NCBI GenBank assembly: GCA_916048095.2
Contig: OU696571.1
Span: 2,418,501 to 2,482,500, forward strand
Direction of reading: 5' to 3'
Source of the DNA: Sacculina carcini
Lineage: Eukaryota; Arthropoda; Thecostraca; Sacculinidae
Length of the DNA stretch: 64,000 nt
The stretch's first letter is position 1. Each line of letters starts with the position of its first letter. Both the position numbers and the translations under genes were made by a program. Shown here one piece after another: positions 32,336 to 52,995 of the stretch. The notes below the pieces were generated by a model, which did not search any database, was not told where the DNA came from, and saw only the letters and a list, made by a program, of their open reading frames with translations.

Positions 32336-33532
32336 GCCTGATTCGCCTCTGAGTATTTGGCCTTTTAACCGTACACAAAATGACATGTTTGGAGGTATTT
32401 ATTTTCGGGTTGTTGATATTTGAGGCTGAGTGGCTGTATTTTTGCGTATTTATATTTATTTATTTTGCGTATATATTTATATGTCGGTCAAAGTTGATGG
32501 GTGTTGTTTTTCTATCATGCGAGCGATTTTGTGCGTGCATACTAGCGCCATCTGGTGTCACATTGTTCAATGACAATTTGCTTGGAAATTATCACTTTCT
32601 ATGCGGGCGATTTTGCCTATAGTTTGCCTATGGGTGTTCAGGTTAGTATGGAGGGCATATTTCGTAAAAGGCCTCAATATATTAGTGCTGTTTCATATGT
32701 GCTCATCGTTTCATCTCATAGGGGAGTTTTTCGCGTCTGCGTGTTGGCGAGTTTATCTTGCCGGCGGGTTGTACGTTTGGGTTTTTACCATCACTATAGT
32801 GGTGGATTTTTCTGCTGCTAGATACGATATTGAATGTGTGCTTGTCAGTGCGTTGTTTGGTCGGAATAATACATGATTTAAGCTAGTGTTATGAATTCTG
32901 TTTTAGGCTGGTGTGTTTGTTCGAGCGAAGATGTTCGTTGAACACGTGCCGAAATTCACGGACTTCGATCAATATTGGTCTTTTTATAAGATTGGCGTTT
33001 TTTGTTTTGACTGAGGATTTGGATACCAAAATGTCTGAGTTTTAATTGTCACCGCTCATTTCAATGACGCAGTAGTAAATCAAACGGAAAGATGCAATTT
33101 ATGAAGTGTAGGTGCTTGCGCTTTTACTTGTGTTTTCTCGCCACCATGATTTTCAAATATATTTTTCGCAGTTATTTTTTTAAGTTTTTTCAAAAAAACA
33201 ATTCATTTGTATCATTTGTTTGCCTGGGTTTGCTATTCATGACAATCAGAGCCATTTTCAGGGCTCTTTATTCTATTATGAAATATTTCGTCTAGGGCGA
33301 AAACGACGCAAAACGCTCAAAACCGGTGGACGTTGATCTTGGCTGTGTTGTGTATATTAAATGTTTAATTTCACGAGAAATTTGGAATTGTGACAAGGGT
33401 TATATTTTTGTAGTATTTCTATAGTAATTCTGTAAGTATAGGCTGACTATCACCTGTCCATCTATCTTAATTTTGCTGAAATGCCTAATTAGTATCGCAT
33501 ATTCGTTGCTAGACATTGGTTTTTGTAGGGTA
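32336..33532. other. 3' flank of peptidase gene, no gene seen
   Basis: AT-rich sequence with no coding frame that resembles a protein family. It includes the 3' UTR of the peptidase gene; I could not fix a polyadenylation site. Confidence 0.6.
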
Positions 33533-33733
33533 TGTTCGAAAGACCGTCAATGAACGTAATATATTTTCTATGCTGCCCAGAAAATTATATAAACAAACAA
33601 TAAAGTCAAACCGTCCAGAACATTCACAATCATACACCAGAAATAACACGCTTCCTTTTCACCCCCTAAAGCCTAACACTCGCCACACTCGTCCCCGATC
33701 CGAGCCCCAGTGCTGCCAGTTCACACTCCAACA
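33533..33733 (-). repeat. 3' LTR of the gypsy element
   Basis: 201 bp; in element orientation it starts TGTTGGAGTG and ends TTTCGAACA. It carries a TATA-like TTTATATAATTTTC. By eye it is identical to the other LTR. Confidence 0.95.
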
Positions 33734-33743
33734 TCTCCCCCTC
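33734..33743 (-). other. Polypurine tract
   Basis: In element orientation GAGGGGGAGA abuts the 3' LTR. This is the expected plus-strand priming site. Confidence 0.85.
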
Positions 33744-33760
33744 GCGTTTGGAACCAAACG

Positions 33761-36700
33761 TCACATCGTCTCGATGAGGCGACGTGGCGGTCGTCGAGCA
33801 CGGGTCGGGCGACGGGGTGCTGGAGTCGGAGACAACACGGGTGCCTCGTCAACAGCAGGCGATGTGTTGGGTCCGGCTGCCTCGACTTCGTTGGCCGGCG
33901 TGTGCGACTGATGTGCCGATGCTGCGATATCAGTCGTGTCGGGGGCGGCGTGTGCGTAGCGACTCCGAATGAACCGTCGATTGCGGCATAGCACGCGACC
34001 GCTGGACATCCGGATCAAGTATTGCCGATTTGGATTGACGGCAACAATGACACCGTATCGAGACCATCGCCGGGTGGGAAAGTCTTGCACAGCCACGTGG
34101 TTGCCAACCGCGAGCGTCTGGAGGTCCCGAGCCGCACTATTGTACCGCTCCACGGCGCGCGGCGGGACTCGGTCGGCGGCGTCAGCAGCTGCTCGCCACT
34201 TCTGAGCGAAGGCGCGTCGGTGAGCTGGCACAGCGTCCTGCACGGCGCGACCGAACACAACCTCAGCCGGCGACAGCCCGTTGGATGCCGGCGTGTTGCG
34301 ATACTGCAGAATGCCGCGTGTCCACTTGTCTTGCTGGAGCGATCGCGTCCGGTGGCACCAGCAGTGAGCGACAAGCCGCTTCATGCTCTTGACTGCTGCT
34401 TCCGCCTGCCCGTTGGACTGTGCGTAACCCGGTGATGATGTGCGATGTTCCACCCCCCACACATGGAGGAAGTTGCGGAACGCCGTCGACGTCAGCTGCG
34501 GTCCGCCGTCGCTGTAGATCACATCTGGCGCACCTGCAAAACAAAACAAAGACTGCATGGTTTTGATTAGTTTGGGAGCGGATGTGTCGAAACCAAGCTC
34601 AGCGATAGTGGGCCACCCCGACAGATGATCCACAACCACAAGAAAATGTCGTCCGGCGTACTCGAAGAAATCGGTAGAGACGACCTGAAAAGGACGCTGC
34701 GGCTTCGCATGAGCCCGATATGTTTCGCGCTGCTGCGACGGGAGGGCGTGTTGGCACGACTCGCACGACCTGGTTGTTGCCTCGACATCGCGATCGATTC
34801 CTGGCCAGTATACCACTCGTCTGGCCCTGGCCTTGGTCCGTTCTTGCCCTTGGTGGCTATCATGTAGCATGGCCAATATGTTATTTCGCATACTGCGAGG
34901 AACGACCAATCGGCACCCACATAGAACGATACCGTCGTCTTCTGTCAGTTCGGAGTGTTTAGGCCAGTACTGACGAATCGACTCGGGAAGCTCTCGTTTA
35001 GACGACGGAAATCCATTTTTAATGAATTGTCTGAGTGTCATCAGCTCCGAGTCGGACTCGGTTGCCGCTCGCACCTCCAACAAACGTATATTTATCGTTT
35101 CTTCATCGGCGATGGCGTTAAACATGGCACATATGGATGGAGCAGAAGCGTCCTCGGCCATTTCGTCTTCCGGAGTAGGTCTACTGACGGGCGACCGAGA
35201 GAGCGCGTCAGCGGCTTGATTGTCTGCTCCCTTGCACCAAGAGATATTGAAATTGAATTCCATCGTTTTGAGGCGGAGTCTTTGTAGACGGGGATTCTCA
35301 ATCTCATCGAGACGTCTAGACCCGAAGATGGACACGAGTGGTCGGTGATCCACGACTACATCGAATTTCTCCAGACCCAGAAGAAACTGACGACACTTGT
35401 GCATCGCCCATGCCACGGCTAACGCTTCGAGTTCGATGATGGCATAGCGTGTCTCGGCGTCGCTCAAAAAACGGGATCCGGCTTGAACGACTTTCCCGTT
35501 GCCGTCTTGCTGAACTTGAGTGAGGACGAACCCAAGGCCGTTCAGTCTGCTGGCGTCTGTAGTCAGCGTCGTTGGCCTCGAAGAGTCGTAAAATGCCAGT
35601 GTCTTCGGTGATGAGAGCATCGACCGAGCGCGTTGAAAGGCGACATCATGAGTGTGGTCCCAGTGAAACTCATTACTTGTTTTGAGAAGCGGACGCAGTG
35701 GTTGCAACAATGGCGCAATCTCATTGGAAAACGACGCTGTCTGGTTCGCCAGGCCACAAAACGAGCGGAGCTCTGAGATGTTGGTCGGCTTCGGGAACAT
35801 CGCAATAGCGTCCGTGAGTGCCGTGTCTATCCGATAACCGTTCTTGTCCAACACGTAGCCAGCAAATCTTGCGTGTGTCTCTGCTACGCGGAATTTGCTA
35901 CGGTTGAGTGATATTCCAGCGTCCGAACATCGCTGCAGGAACTGTTTCACGTGGTCGATGTGCTCCTCAAGCGTCTTATCGTACAGTACTACGTCATCGA
36001 CCACGCGTGCGAAGCGCTGTAAGCCTGAGAAGCACTCCGCCATGCGTCGATTGTAGTGTTCCGATATGCTACTGATTCCGTATGGGGCGCGCAAGAATCG
36101 GTAGCGGCCAAAAGGTGTCAAAAACGTCGTCAGATTTTGACTCTCTTGATCGAGCGGACACTGATGGTAGCCCTTCAGTGCGTCAAACGTCGAAAACCAT
36201 CCCGCTTCAGCTTGCTGGATTGATGCTACAGCCTCTGCTGGTGTCTCAGACTGGTATCGCTCACGAATGACGTACTTATTCAGATATGACAGATCAACGC
36301 AGAGACGTATGCTGTTGCTGTTCTTTTTGGGCGCCACCACTATTGGCGCGCACCATTCTGTTGCCTCAGTAGTTGGTGCGATAATGTCATTTTGCACCAG
36401 AGTGTCTAGTTCTTTTTTCAATTTTTCGCGGAGAGCGAATGGCATCCGTCGTGGTGTTGTGACACAGAACGGCTTTGCGTTGTCGTACAAGACAATACGG
36501 AATTTTTCGCCGGGCATCGACCTTATCTGTTCGTCGAAAACACGAGGGAACTGGTCGATTAGCCGCTGCGTCCACTTTTCGCCTGTTGCAGTGTCGCTCT
36601 GTGTCATGTTGCGTCGGGCTGGCGGCGATGGCGTTGTTTGCGGAGATTGGCGCGGCAGCGGCTGCGGCCTCTCTCGTGCGTCTCGCACCTGGAAGACTTG

Positions 36701-37870
36701 CCGAGGATAATCCTTTGGGAGGAATCCGAGGTCTCTCGAGGCAAGCCATGACAGAACAAGCCCTTGCGCACCAGGCAACACGTGGAACTGTACGCTGGTA
36801 GTGCGGTCGCCGCACGCCACGGATGCGTCAAAAACACCGATCGGTACCACTGTAGACTGATCCGCCAGCTTGGGGTGTCCTTGCGGTGGCTTCAGCTCGT
36901 CGGAGATGATGTTAAGCGTGTCCACGGCGTCAACACCAGCCACGCAAATGTCAGCGCCGGAGTCCGGGAGTGCCATCATCTCCGCGCGAGCTCGAGACGT
37001 GCGCACCGTTACGTTGACTTTCGGCGCCTGAGCCGCGCCCATAGTAGCAATTATGGCTGTAACTTGGGTTTTACCGCTCCGTTGCCGGCATACCTTGGCG
37101 AAGTGTCCCCGTTTTTTGCACTTGTTGCACACTGTGTTTCGTGCGGGACAGTCTTTGACATCTGTGTGCCATGCGCCGCCACACCAAGAACACTTTTGAC
37201 GGTGTTTGTTCGAGCCTGAGGCACTGGCTTTTGTTACTCGGTTCACCTGGTGGCCAACGATAGCCGATGCGTCTCTGTTGCCGGCTTCCTCCGCGCGGCA
37301 TATGTCGATCGCTGTCTTGAGAGGGAGTTTCGGAATGGCACATAACTTCTGGATGGTTGAGGAGTCGCGCAAACCAATCACGATCCTATCGCGAATCAAG
37401 GACTCCTTGCAATTGTCACAAAAATTGCACCGTGATGCGAGGTCTTTCAACGACGTGAAAAAATCATCAAAGCCCTCGTCGCGCTGTTGACAGCGTGAAT
37501 TGAACGTTTTGCGCTCAAGAACCTCGTTGGTTTGCCCAATAATATACTGAGACAGCGCTGCGATCACTGCCGACACGTCGTCACGTGCGTCAACGGGTAA
37601 GTCCAGATTCTCAACAACCTTAAGGGTGTCATCGCTAAGGCAGGCGCGCATAGCGGCCATCTGCACCGCTCTAGGGGCTGACGACAAACCACTTAGGAGA
37701 TAAAAATCGTCCCATCGCCACTTCCACGCTCTGAGAGACGCCTCTTTGTCCACTGAGACGTCTAGCTTCTGTGGTTGGGACGCTTTACCCAACCAGGCAA
37801 AAGGCTCGGTCACCCGCGGGGTGGGAACAGGTCGACTAGGTGAGGGAGACTCAATTGTCGGCTGCGCCAT
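33761..37870 (-). CDS. Gypsy Gag-Pol polyprotein, single 1369-aa frame
   Basis: Gag and Pol share one frame with no frameshift or stop. In order: a gag capsid-like region (about 40-210); two CCHC zinc knuckles (about 227-241 and 248-261); aspartic protease with DSGAD (about 303); reverse transcriptase (about 455-680), with the first catalytic Asp in FSTFDALKGYH and the xxDD box as VVDD (about 623-626); RNase H (TTDAS at about 770); integrase with a zinc-binding H..H/C..C pattern (His1003, His1006, Cys1036, Cys1039) and a DD35E triad (Asp1067, Asp1121, Glu1157); and a C-terminal tail with a basic RRPTRARRPPRR stretch. The start codon uses the last base of the 5' LTR, so the leader is absent and the primer-binding site is translated. 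No envelope frame is present. Confidence 0.95.
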   Translation of the reverse strand: MAQPTIESPSPSRPVPTPRVTEPFAWLGKASQPQKLDVSVDKEASLRAWKWRWDDFYLLSGLSSAPRAVQMAAMRACLSDDTLKVVENLDLPVDARDDVSAVIAALSQYIIGQTNEVLERKTFNSRCQQRDEGFDDFFTSLKDLASRCNFCDNCKESLIRDRIVIGLRDSSTIQKLCAIPKLPLKTAIDICRAEEAGNRDASAIVGHQVNRVTKASASGSNKHRQKCSWCGGAWHTDVKDCPARNTVCNKCKKRGHFAKVCRQRSGKTQVTAIIATMGAAQAPKVNVTVRTSRARAEMMALPDSGADICVAGVDAVDTLNIISDELKPPQGHPKLADQSTVVPIGVFDASVACGDRTTSVQFHVLPGAQGLVLSWLASRDLGFLPKDYPRQVFQVRDARERPQPLPRQSPQTTPSPPARRNMTQSDTATGEKWTQRLIDQFPRVFDEQIRSMPGEKFRIVLYDNAKPFCVTTPRRMPFALREKLKKELDTLVQNDIIAPTTEATEWCAPIVVAPKKNSNSIRLCVDLSYLNKYVIRERYQSETPAEAVASIQQAEAGWFSTFDALKGYHQCPLDQESQNLTTFLTPFGRYRFLRAPYGISSISEHYNRRMAECFSGLQRFARVVDDVVLYDKTLEEHIDHVKQFLQRCSDAGISLNRSKFRVAETHARFAGYVLDKNGYRIDTALTDAIAMFPKPTNISELRSFCGLANQTASFSNEIAPLLQPLRPLLKTSNEFHWDHTHDVAFQRARSMLSSPKTLAFYDSSRPTTLTTDASRLNGLGFVLTQVQQDGNGKVVQAGSRFLSDAETRYAIIELEALAVAWAMHKCRQFLLGLEKFDVVVDHRPLVSIFGSRRLDEIENPRLQRLRLKTMEFNFNISWCKGADNQAADALSRSPVSRPTPEDEMAEDASAPSICAMFNAIADEETINIRLLEVRAATESDSELMTLRQFIKNGFPSSKRELPESIRQYWPKHSELTEDDGIVLCGCRLVVPRSMRNNILAMLHDSHQGQERTKARARRVVYWPGIDRDVEATTRSCESCQHALPSQQRETYRAHAKPQRPFQVVSTDFFEYAGRHFLVVVDHLSGWPTIAELGFDTSAPKLIKTMQSLFCFAGAPDVIYSDGGPQLTSTAFRNFLHVWGVEHRTSSPGYAQSNGQAEAAVKSMKRLVAHCWCHRTRSLQQDKWTRGILQYRNTPASNGLSPAEVVFGRAVQDAVPAHRRAFAQKWRAAADAADRVPPRAVERYNSAARDLQTLAVGNHVAVQDFPTRRWSRYGVIVAVNPNRQYLIRMSSGRVLCRNRRFIRSRYAHAAPDTTDIAASAHQSHTPANEVEAAGPNTSPAVDEAPVLSPTPAPRRPTRARRPPRRLIETM
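37852..37869 (-). other. Primer-binding site, tRNA-Ser-like
   Basis: In element orientation TGGCGCAGCCGACAATTG directly follows the LTR. TGG plus CGCAG is what the 3' end of some tRNA-Ser acceptors would template. The tRNA identity is an inference from memory. Confidence 0.6.
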
Positions 37871-38070
37871 GTTCGAAAGACCGTCAATGAACGTAATATA
37901 TTTTCTATGCTGCCCAGAAAATTATATAAACAAACAATAAAGTCAAACCGTCCAGAACATTCACAATCATACACCAGAAATAACACGCTTCCTTTTCACC
38001 CCCTAAAGCCTAACACTCGCCACACTCGTCCCCGATCCGAGCCCCAGTGCTGCCAGTTCACACTCCAACA
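37870..38070 (-). repeat. 5' LTR of the gypsy element
   Basis: 201 bp, apparently identical to the copy at 33533. Its last base, in element orientation, is the A of the gag-pol ATG. Confidence 0.95.
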
Positions 38071-38392
38071 GGGTAAAAGCCACATTAATGAAAAAGAGAC
38101 TGGAAAAATCCACGGATAACAATGTACATTTTGTAGTTTACGCGTTGACGATCCTGCAATTTATTCAGACTACTCCATCCGACTAACATTTAGCTCAATC
38201 ACCGACGAATTAATGTCTTTTCTTAGAATATGATATTAATTTGGTCTATTTGCTCTATGCCTATATGGTCATTCCACACTTGTTTGCTGTGAACGTACGT
38301 ATGTTTGTGTATGCTAGTCCGTTCGTCTGTAGTCGCTGAACCGGCATTTCCACTCGTTTTTTGTGTGCATTTGTGTGGGCCAGTGCGGCGTG

Positions 38393-47742
<9,350 letters not shown>

Positions 47743-49625
47743 TAATTCGGGAGAGGGAGGGATAGACTTACTTCCTGTGTGTTTTCGTTGCTGTATTGTT
47801 TGCCGGGTAATTTTTTTAGCGATATTCGAGCTGTGGTCTTCTTGTCTCTGTGCCTTCACTTATTTTTTACAACGCGGGCGGGTTTATTTGTTTGGTGTTT
47901 GGTGGTGGTGGTTGTTGGTGGTGTTGCGTTTATTCCGCTGAAACAACACTGTAGCAATAAGACACAAATGAACACAAATGTTATTAAAACAAAATTCCAA
48001 ATGTGTTTTTCCGCTCATGTTTGTATTTTTTTTTGTCGTTCATTTGCTGTAAGGTTTATATTTTTAGCTATTTTGTCCTAGGTGTATTTGTGGCAGTATT
48101 GTGATATTTGTCGGCGAATTCGGCGCGCTCGCCGCGTGGTTTATTTTGCTAATACGGTCGCGGGCTCAAATCCAGGTGGTGGTGATATTTTTATTGTTTT
48201 TGTCTGGTAATTTTTTAGACGTTCTAGTTTTCTCGTCTGATTGTTATTTTTGTGTTTGTACAATCTTTACTGGTGTTTTTTCGCAGTTAATTCGTCTATC
48301 ATATTTTTATCATCGTTTTTTTACCGTGTCGCATTGAATATGGCAGAGGTTAAATATTTTGATATTTCGAAAGTCTTACAAATGCTTACCAAATGTGGAA
48401 TTTTTTTCAGGGCGTGTTTTAGCGCGTGTAAAAAGGGCGGCTACATTTATCTTCATGTCACATTTGAAAGTGTAATTGTAGCGTATTTTTCTGTCTTTTT
48501 TTCCATTGCATTGCGTGTCTTCCTTTCTGATGGCGGGACTTTTGGTCTGTGATATATTTGGAGATTGTTTGAGATTGAAAATGATCGAGCTTATCTTGTC
48601 AATCAATAACAATTTTCTGCACTGTCGCGTGTTTTAACTGGTGCTATTTTTGGTGTGATTTTAATTGCACTGTTTTTGCGGTGTTTTTTCTTGCGAGGAA
48701 AGGGGTTCTGCAATAAACTGTTTAACGCACGTGACGTCTGCTTCAAATTAATTATATTATCTGTTTATTTTTCACTCCGTTTTTATGACATGTTATTTCA
48801 TTCGTGCTGTGTGTGCGTGAACACTATTAAAAATAACTAACAAAACACAATTCACGTTTCAATACAAACTTATCGCTAGAATGCGCACTTTCTATAGCTG
48901 TCCTCGTCATAAATCGGCGGCAATTTTAGTTGCGCGTGTGTATGCATGTATGATTTTACATCTGGAGATAAAGAGAGAGTTTTGTGTCGTATATTCTGGA
49001 CGTTGTCTGTGCGCTCTCTCTCTCTCTCTCTCTCTGCGTTTCTCCTGCGCTCTGTATTTATCTGCCTTCTCGTGTGTGTGTGTGTGTGCGTGTGTGTGAC
49101 TCAACAACGTAGCGCGGCGTCGGCTTTTACCTGAACCGCAAGCACACACACACACACACACGCACACGCTGGCCAGCACAGACGGACATACAAACGGTAG
49201 GTGTGACGGCTGGGGCGCATCCGGCCACCGAACAGTAAACACTTGCTGTTTACTGGACGAGATTTATTGCCGCCGGCGAGACAACAGCCTCCGCCACCGC
49301 TTGGACGCCACCACTGACACGCCACCATCCAGGTGAATTGTGTGCCTCAATAAATACACACACACAAACACACGCACGCACACACACACACACACGTGTA
49401 TAACTAGGCAAATAGACAAGCAGGTATATAGACGAAACAAGTGGCCCTTGGATAATAAAGACAATGTGTGTGCGTGTGTGTGTGTGAAGTGTAGTGATTG
49501 GGTCAGTGGTGGACATTGAAAAAGTAAAAGTTTATATGTGTCTGGATTGGCTTATCAATAATAACACCCACGGATGGGAGTTCTATTTCGGCAAAATGAA
49601 TAATGCAATTGTAAATAAATTCCAG
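47743..49625. other. EXT2 3' flank and intergenic DNA
   Basis: T-rich sequence follows the EXT2 stop; AATAAA at 48712-48717 is a possible but distant polyadenylation signal. About 49100-49330 is a GC-rich block with a perfect stem at 49233-49255 and a donor-like CCAG|gtgaat at 49332. It could be an untranslated first exon, but I cannot prove it. Confidence 0.45.
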
Positions 49626-49856
49626 CGTTGGCCGACTTAGAGGGGGATTAGGGGGCTGAAGCTCCCAACTCCTCATAACCAAGAGGTTCACTAAAAGAGG
49701 CAAATAAAAATATCGTTCTGTAGAATTTGTCGATACATAAGCATTATCGCAAAACATATTCGCACATATATCATTGAAAAATGTCCCAAGTAATGACATT
49801 CACACGATACCTACGAGTCACTCATACAAAAATATTACACTCTGGATGCGCTAATG
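49626..49856 (-). mobile_element. hAT-type MITE, family A copy 4
   Basis: The family blocks AACTCCTCATAACCAAGAGG and GCATTATCGCAAAAC are present. Ends CGTTGGCCGAC and GGATGCGCTAATG; flanking 8-mers AATTCCAG and AATTTTAG match at six of eight positions. Confidence 0.7.
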
Positions 49857-51780
49857 AATTTTAGTGAATGATAAAAAATACTAGGCGCCGAGAGACACAT
49901 ACTCAGTGAATTGCTCTGCCGCTAAGTCTAATGAAATTGAAATATCCAGTGATGAGATCAGAAATTGATCTCAGTGATTGATCAGAAATCAGCCAAAATT
50001 TACCGATGTAATTTTTTTATATTGTAATTGTAAATTTTGTAAATGTACTTGTAAAGGAAGCTTAGCACATTTTTGGTTGGGCTTCAGCCCCTATATAAAT
50101 ATATACGAGTGGAGTACGTTTCTAGGCAAGTATACAGCAATAAACAGCTGTTGATTGTATACAAATATAAACGGTTGGCTCTGGTCGCTTGAGCGGTGAC
50201 AGTTGGGCTTTTTTCGGCGCGGCCTATTTTACATAGACGTGAATGATTTAGTGATTTCCAGTCAAGACGATTTGGCGATTTATCAATTTCGTCCATCTGG
50301 CGCCGTTATCTTTATGCTCATCTTTGCCTTGAAATCAGCTGGTGCATACTCAATACACACACACACACATACACACAGTTGACATACATACAAACAAACA
50401 AACAAACACAATGAAAAGAAGCCTAAACAATCACGCACACACACACACACACACACACAAATGTACTTGTGTCGTTGGGAGATGAGTTAATCTGAATTTT
50501 ACGGTGGACAAAACAGGTCATTCCTTGCTGTACGTGCATGTATGTGCGTGTGTGCGTGTGTGTGCTGTGATGCGTGTCCAAGTTCGTTGAGGCGCTAGAT
50601 GCGACAAAATGACTAACAGCCGGGGTGTAGATAGCTAAATATAAAAATATTTGAATATGTATATATATGCTAAATTCAAAAGCAAGTTTATTACCACAGC
50701 ATGATAGCAAAAACATAATAGACTTTATACTGATCTAACTTACCTTACAAACTTTACAATCAAATATGCAATATGCAATTAATTTGGGCTAAATTGTGCT
50801 TTACAACGCTGTGGTTGATTAAGCTCCAAGTTGTCAAAGAACATACAAAATTGGATGGCAAAAAATTTACAAATACAAATTTTACTGTATGCACGTTTCG
50901 TTGGAGTGCACAACAATTTGGAGCGTTATTATGTTGGTATGATGGTTTTTAAAGAGTTTTCGATACTGCACACGAATCTTCTCGAGGTATATATATACCC
51001 CGACAAATTGGTTGGGGGTATGAATATGCAATTTTACCCCCGATAATTATGTTGAGGTGAGTTGATTTTGTATGTTATCATTAAAACCAGCATAGCGGAA
51101 AAAATAATACACGGAAATTGTAAAAAATATAAATATGTGAAAAATTATACTTTACGCAATATACTTTTCATTGAGGTGTGTGTGTTGTAATTGAATAGGC
51201 AGAAAATGGTTGAGGGTCCCATATGCAATTGACCAACTGAGTCAACTTTGAACACTAATACATGATGGCTGTCATCCCCCGAGCCTCGACACAAATCTAC
51301 GCCCCTGGTCGAGAAAAATACGATATCTTAAAGATATCACACAACTTGGTTCGCCTCTGTGTCATTTTGATGCAATTGGTAATTTAGCACACGACAGCTT
51401 CTGGATGGACATATTGCCCAGGCATTTACTTCTGGAAAGTTAATATTTAATTAGGCACTTGTGAAGAATCGCACTTTCGCCAATGATATGACTGTGTGTT
51501 TGTGTGTGTGTAATATTGTTCGTTACGTATATGAGACATTATACAATATACAATACAGCCTTATAATGCTGATATAATACAATACATTGCTAGCATAAAA
51601 TTTAACTCTTTGAGGAGACAATTTTGCGTCAAAGATGTTTTCAGCTTATTCCAGAAATCAATTAATCTGTAAAATAAGCTTTCGTTTGGTTTGAATCATA
51701 CAGAAAAAAGACACGAGTATATTTTTAAAAATCATCATTATAAAATGCTTAATATTATATTTCGTTTAATTGAACAATTG
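49857..51780. other. AT-rich intergenic DNA, no gene seen
   Basis: Apart from short CA arrays (50354-50380, 50434-50459) I see nothing that can be annotated. About 50980-51050 contains a repeated TACCCCGACAA/TTACCCCCGATAA motif of unknown meaning. Confidence 0.5.
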
Positions 51781-52122
51781 CGCCCCGTTTGTGACGGTGA
51801 CAATTGAACGGCATTTTGACGCGCGCGCCATATTCAATCATGCAATGTTGACAGCCTCCACGCATGGAATTCGCACTGTCTCTGTTTCGCCGCTGTTTTG
51901 GACGTCCGGCAGACACAGACGAAGACGGTCGCCGGAACGGCAAAAACCCGGGCCCGTCAAGCATTTGGGCCGGCGGCGCTAGGTGCGCGCGGAATTCGAG
52001 CTAGCTCGCACCCGCGTCAACGCGGTCGGCTTATCGGTGCGAAATTCGCTTAATTGATGGCACGACCGATGCTGCCGCTGTTCAGACACACATATGCGGC
52101 TCGTTGTTCTCACGACATTCGC

Positions 52123-52160
<38 letters not shown>

Positions 52161-52791
52161 CATACGTCAATCGTCGTCGACGTTCGTTGGACGAACGCGG
52201 CGATGCACTGCCACAGTCCAATTACAGCTGAGTTGGTGAGCGGCCGGTAAAAAAATGCACACAGCGCGCTAGCGGCAGCGAACGAGATTTCAGCGCTGCA
52301 AACGTGCTGAACACTGAGCGGGTGAGAGCGTCAAAACGGTGTCGGAAAATGGCGCGCTGTGATTGGCTGAGACGCCAGACGTGCGACGCTCTCATTGGTC
52401 GCCGCTGTGTGTGCCTTACAGCCGCTCAGCCAGTCACACGGTGCGCTATCAGAGCCAGCCTTCTCTGGCCCCGGTAAACTACGCGAGCAACAAAGGCACG
52501 CTTGCAGTGGCGTCGCACGACCGTCGTGCCCTTGTTGCTCGCGTCTACGATCATTACAGTTAACTGTTCGAGTCGGTGTATGCCAAGATGTGTTGGCATA
52601 TTGAACCGTGCAGTGTGTGCGCGTGGAGGCGTGCGTAAGTGCTCGAGGGATACTTGCTTGCCTCATGTGAGTGAGTGTGTGTGTGTGTGTGTGTGTTTGC
52701 AATTGCAACACTGCGCAGAGTGCTTTGTCGACAAAGTGAGCGAACGTGGAGAATTAAAAAACGAAAAAGAAACAACATCAATTGAAGAGCA
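51781..52791 (+). promoter_or_regulatory. CpG-rich 5' region of PR/SET gene
   Basis: GC- and CpG-rich non-repetitive sequence begins abruptly after AT-rich DNA. It has two CCAAT-type sites (GTGATTGGCTGA near 52358 and CTCATTGGTCGC near 52391) and precedes the first recognised PR/SET exon. A promoter with a 5' leader is the simplest reading. A short CA array lies at 52129-52158. No TATA box is evident. Confidence 0.45.
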
Positions 52792-52995
52792 ATGGAGACT
52801 TGTGTGCTGTTGCCACAGGAGTTCTCCTTGGCTGTTCTGCACGATGTTGCCGAGTTGCATGTGCAGCTGAAGTCCAGCGCCCGTGTGGCCGTGCGAAGCA
52901 ACACGGCCATCCCTCAGGGCGTGCGAGTCTACCCGTTCCAGGGCACCCTTCGACTGGATCAACTGCAGGTGTTCAGCTATTTGAGCCCGACAGAT
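52792..52995 (+). CDS. PR/SET gene exon 1
   Basis: Starts METCVLLPQEFSLAVLHDVA and contains AIPQGVRVYPFQGTLRLDQL. Donor GAT|gtaagt is a strong match to consensus; phase 0. Confidence 0.78.

Larger units (their letters stand above)
33533..38070 (-). mobile_element. Intact Ty3/gypsy LTR retrotransposon
   Basis: A complete 4538-bp element: two 201-bp LTRs, a 5-bp target duplication GGGTA (33528-33532 and 38071-38075), a primer-binding site directly after the 5' LTR, one long gag-pol frame and a polypurine tract GAGGGGGAGA directly before the 3' LTR. I see no difference between the LTRs, so the insertion is young. It lies between the peptidase gene and EXT2, 318 bp upstream of the EXT2 start and antisense to it, so its promoter points away from EXT2. 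Integrase placed after RNase H is the Ty3/gypsy order. Confidence 0.95.

Noticed and set aside
48118..48180. Another tRNA-like stretch (GGGCTCAAATCCAGG near 48150)
   Set aside because: Only a weak B-box match; no convincing cloverleaf or A box.
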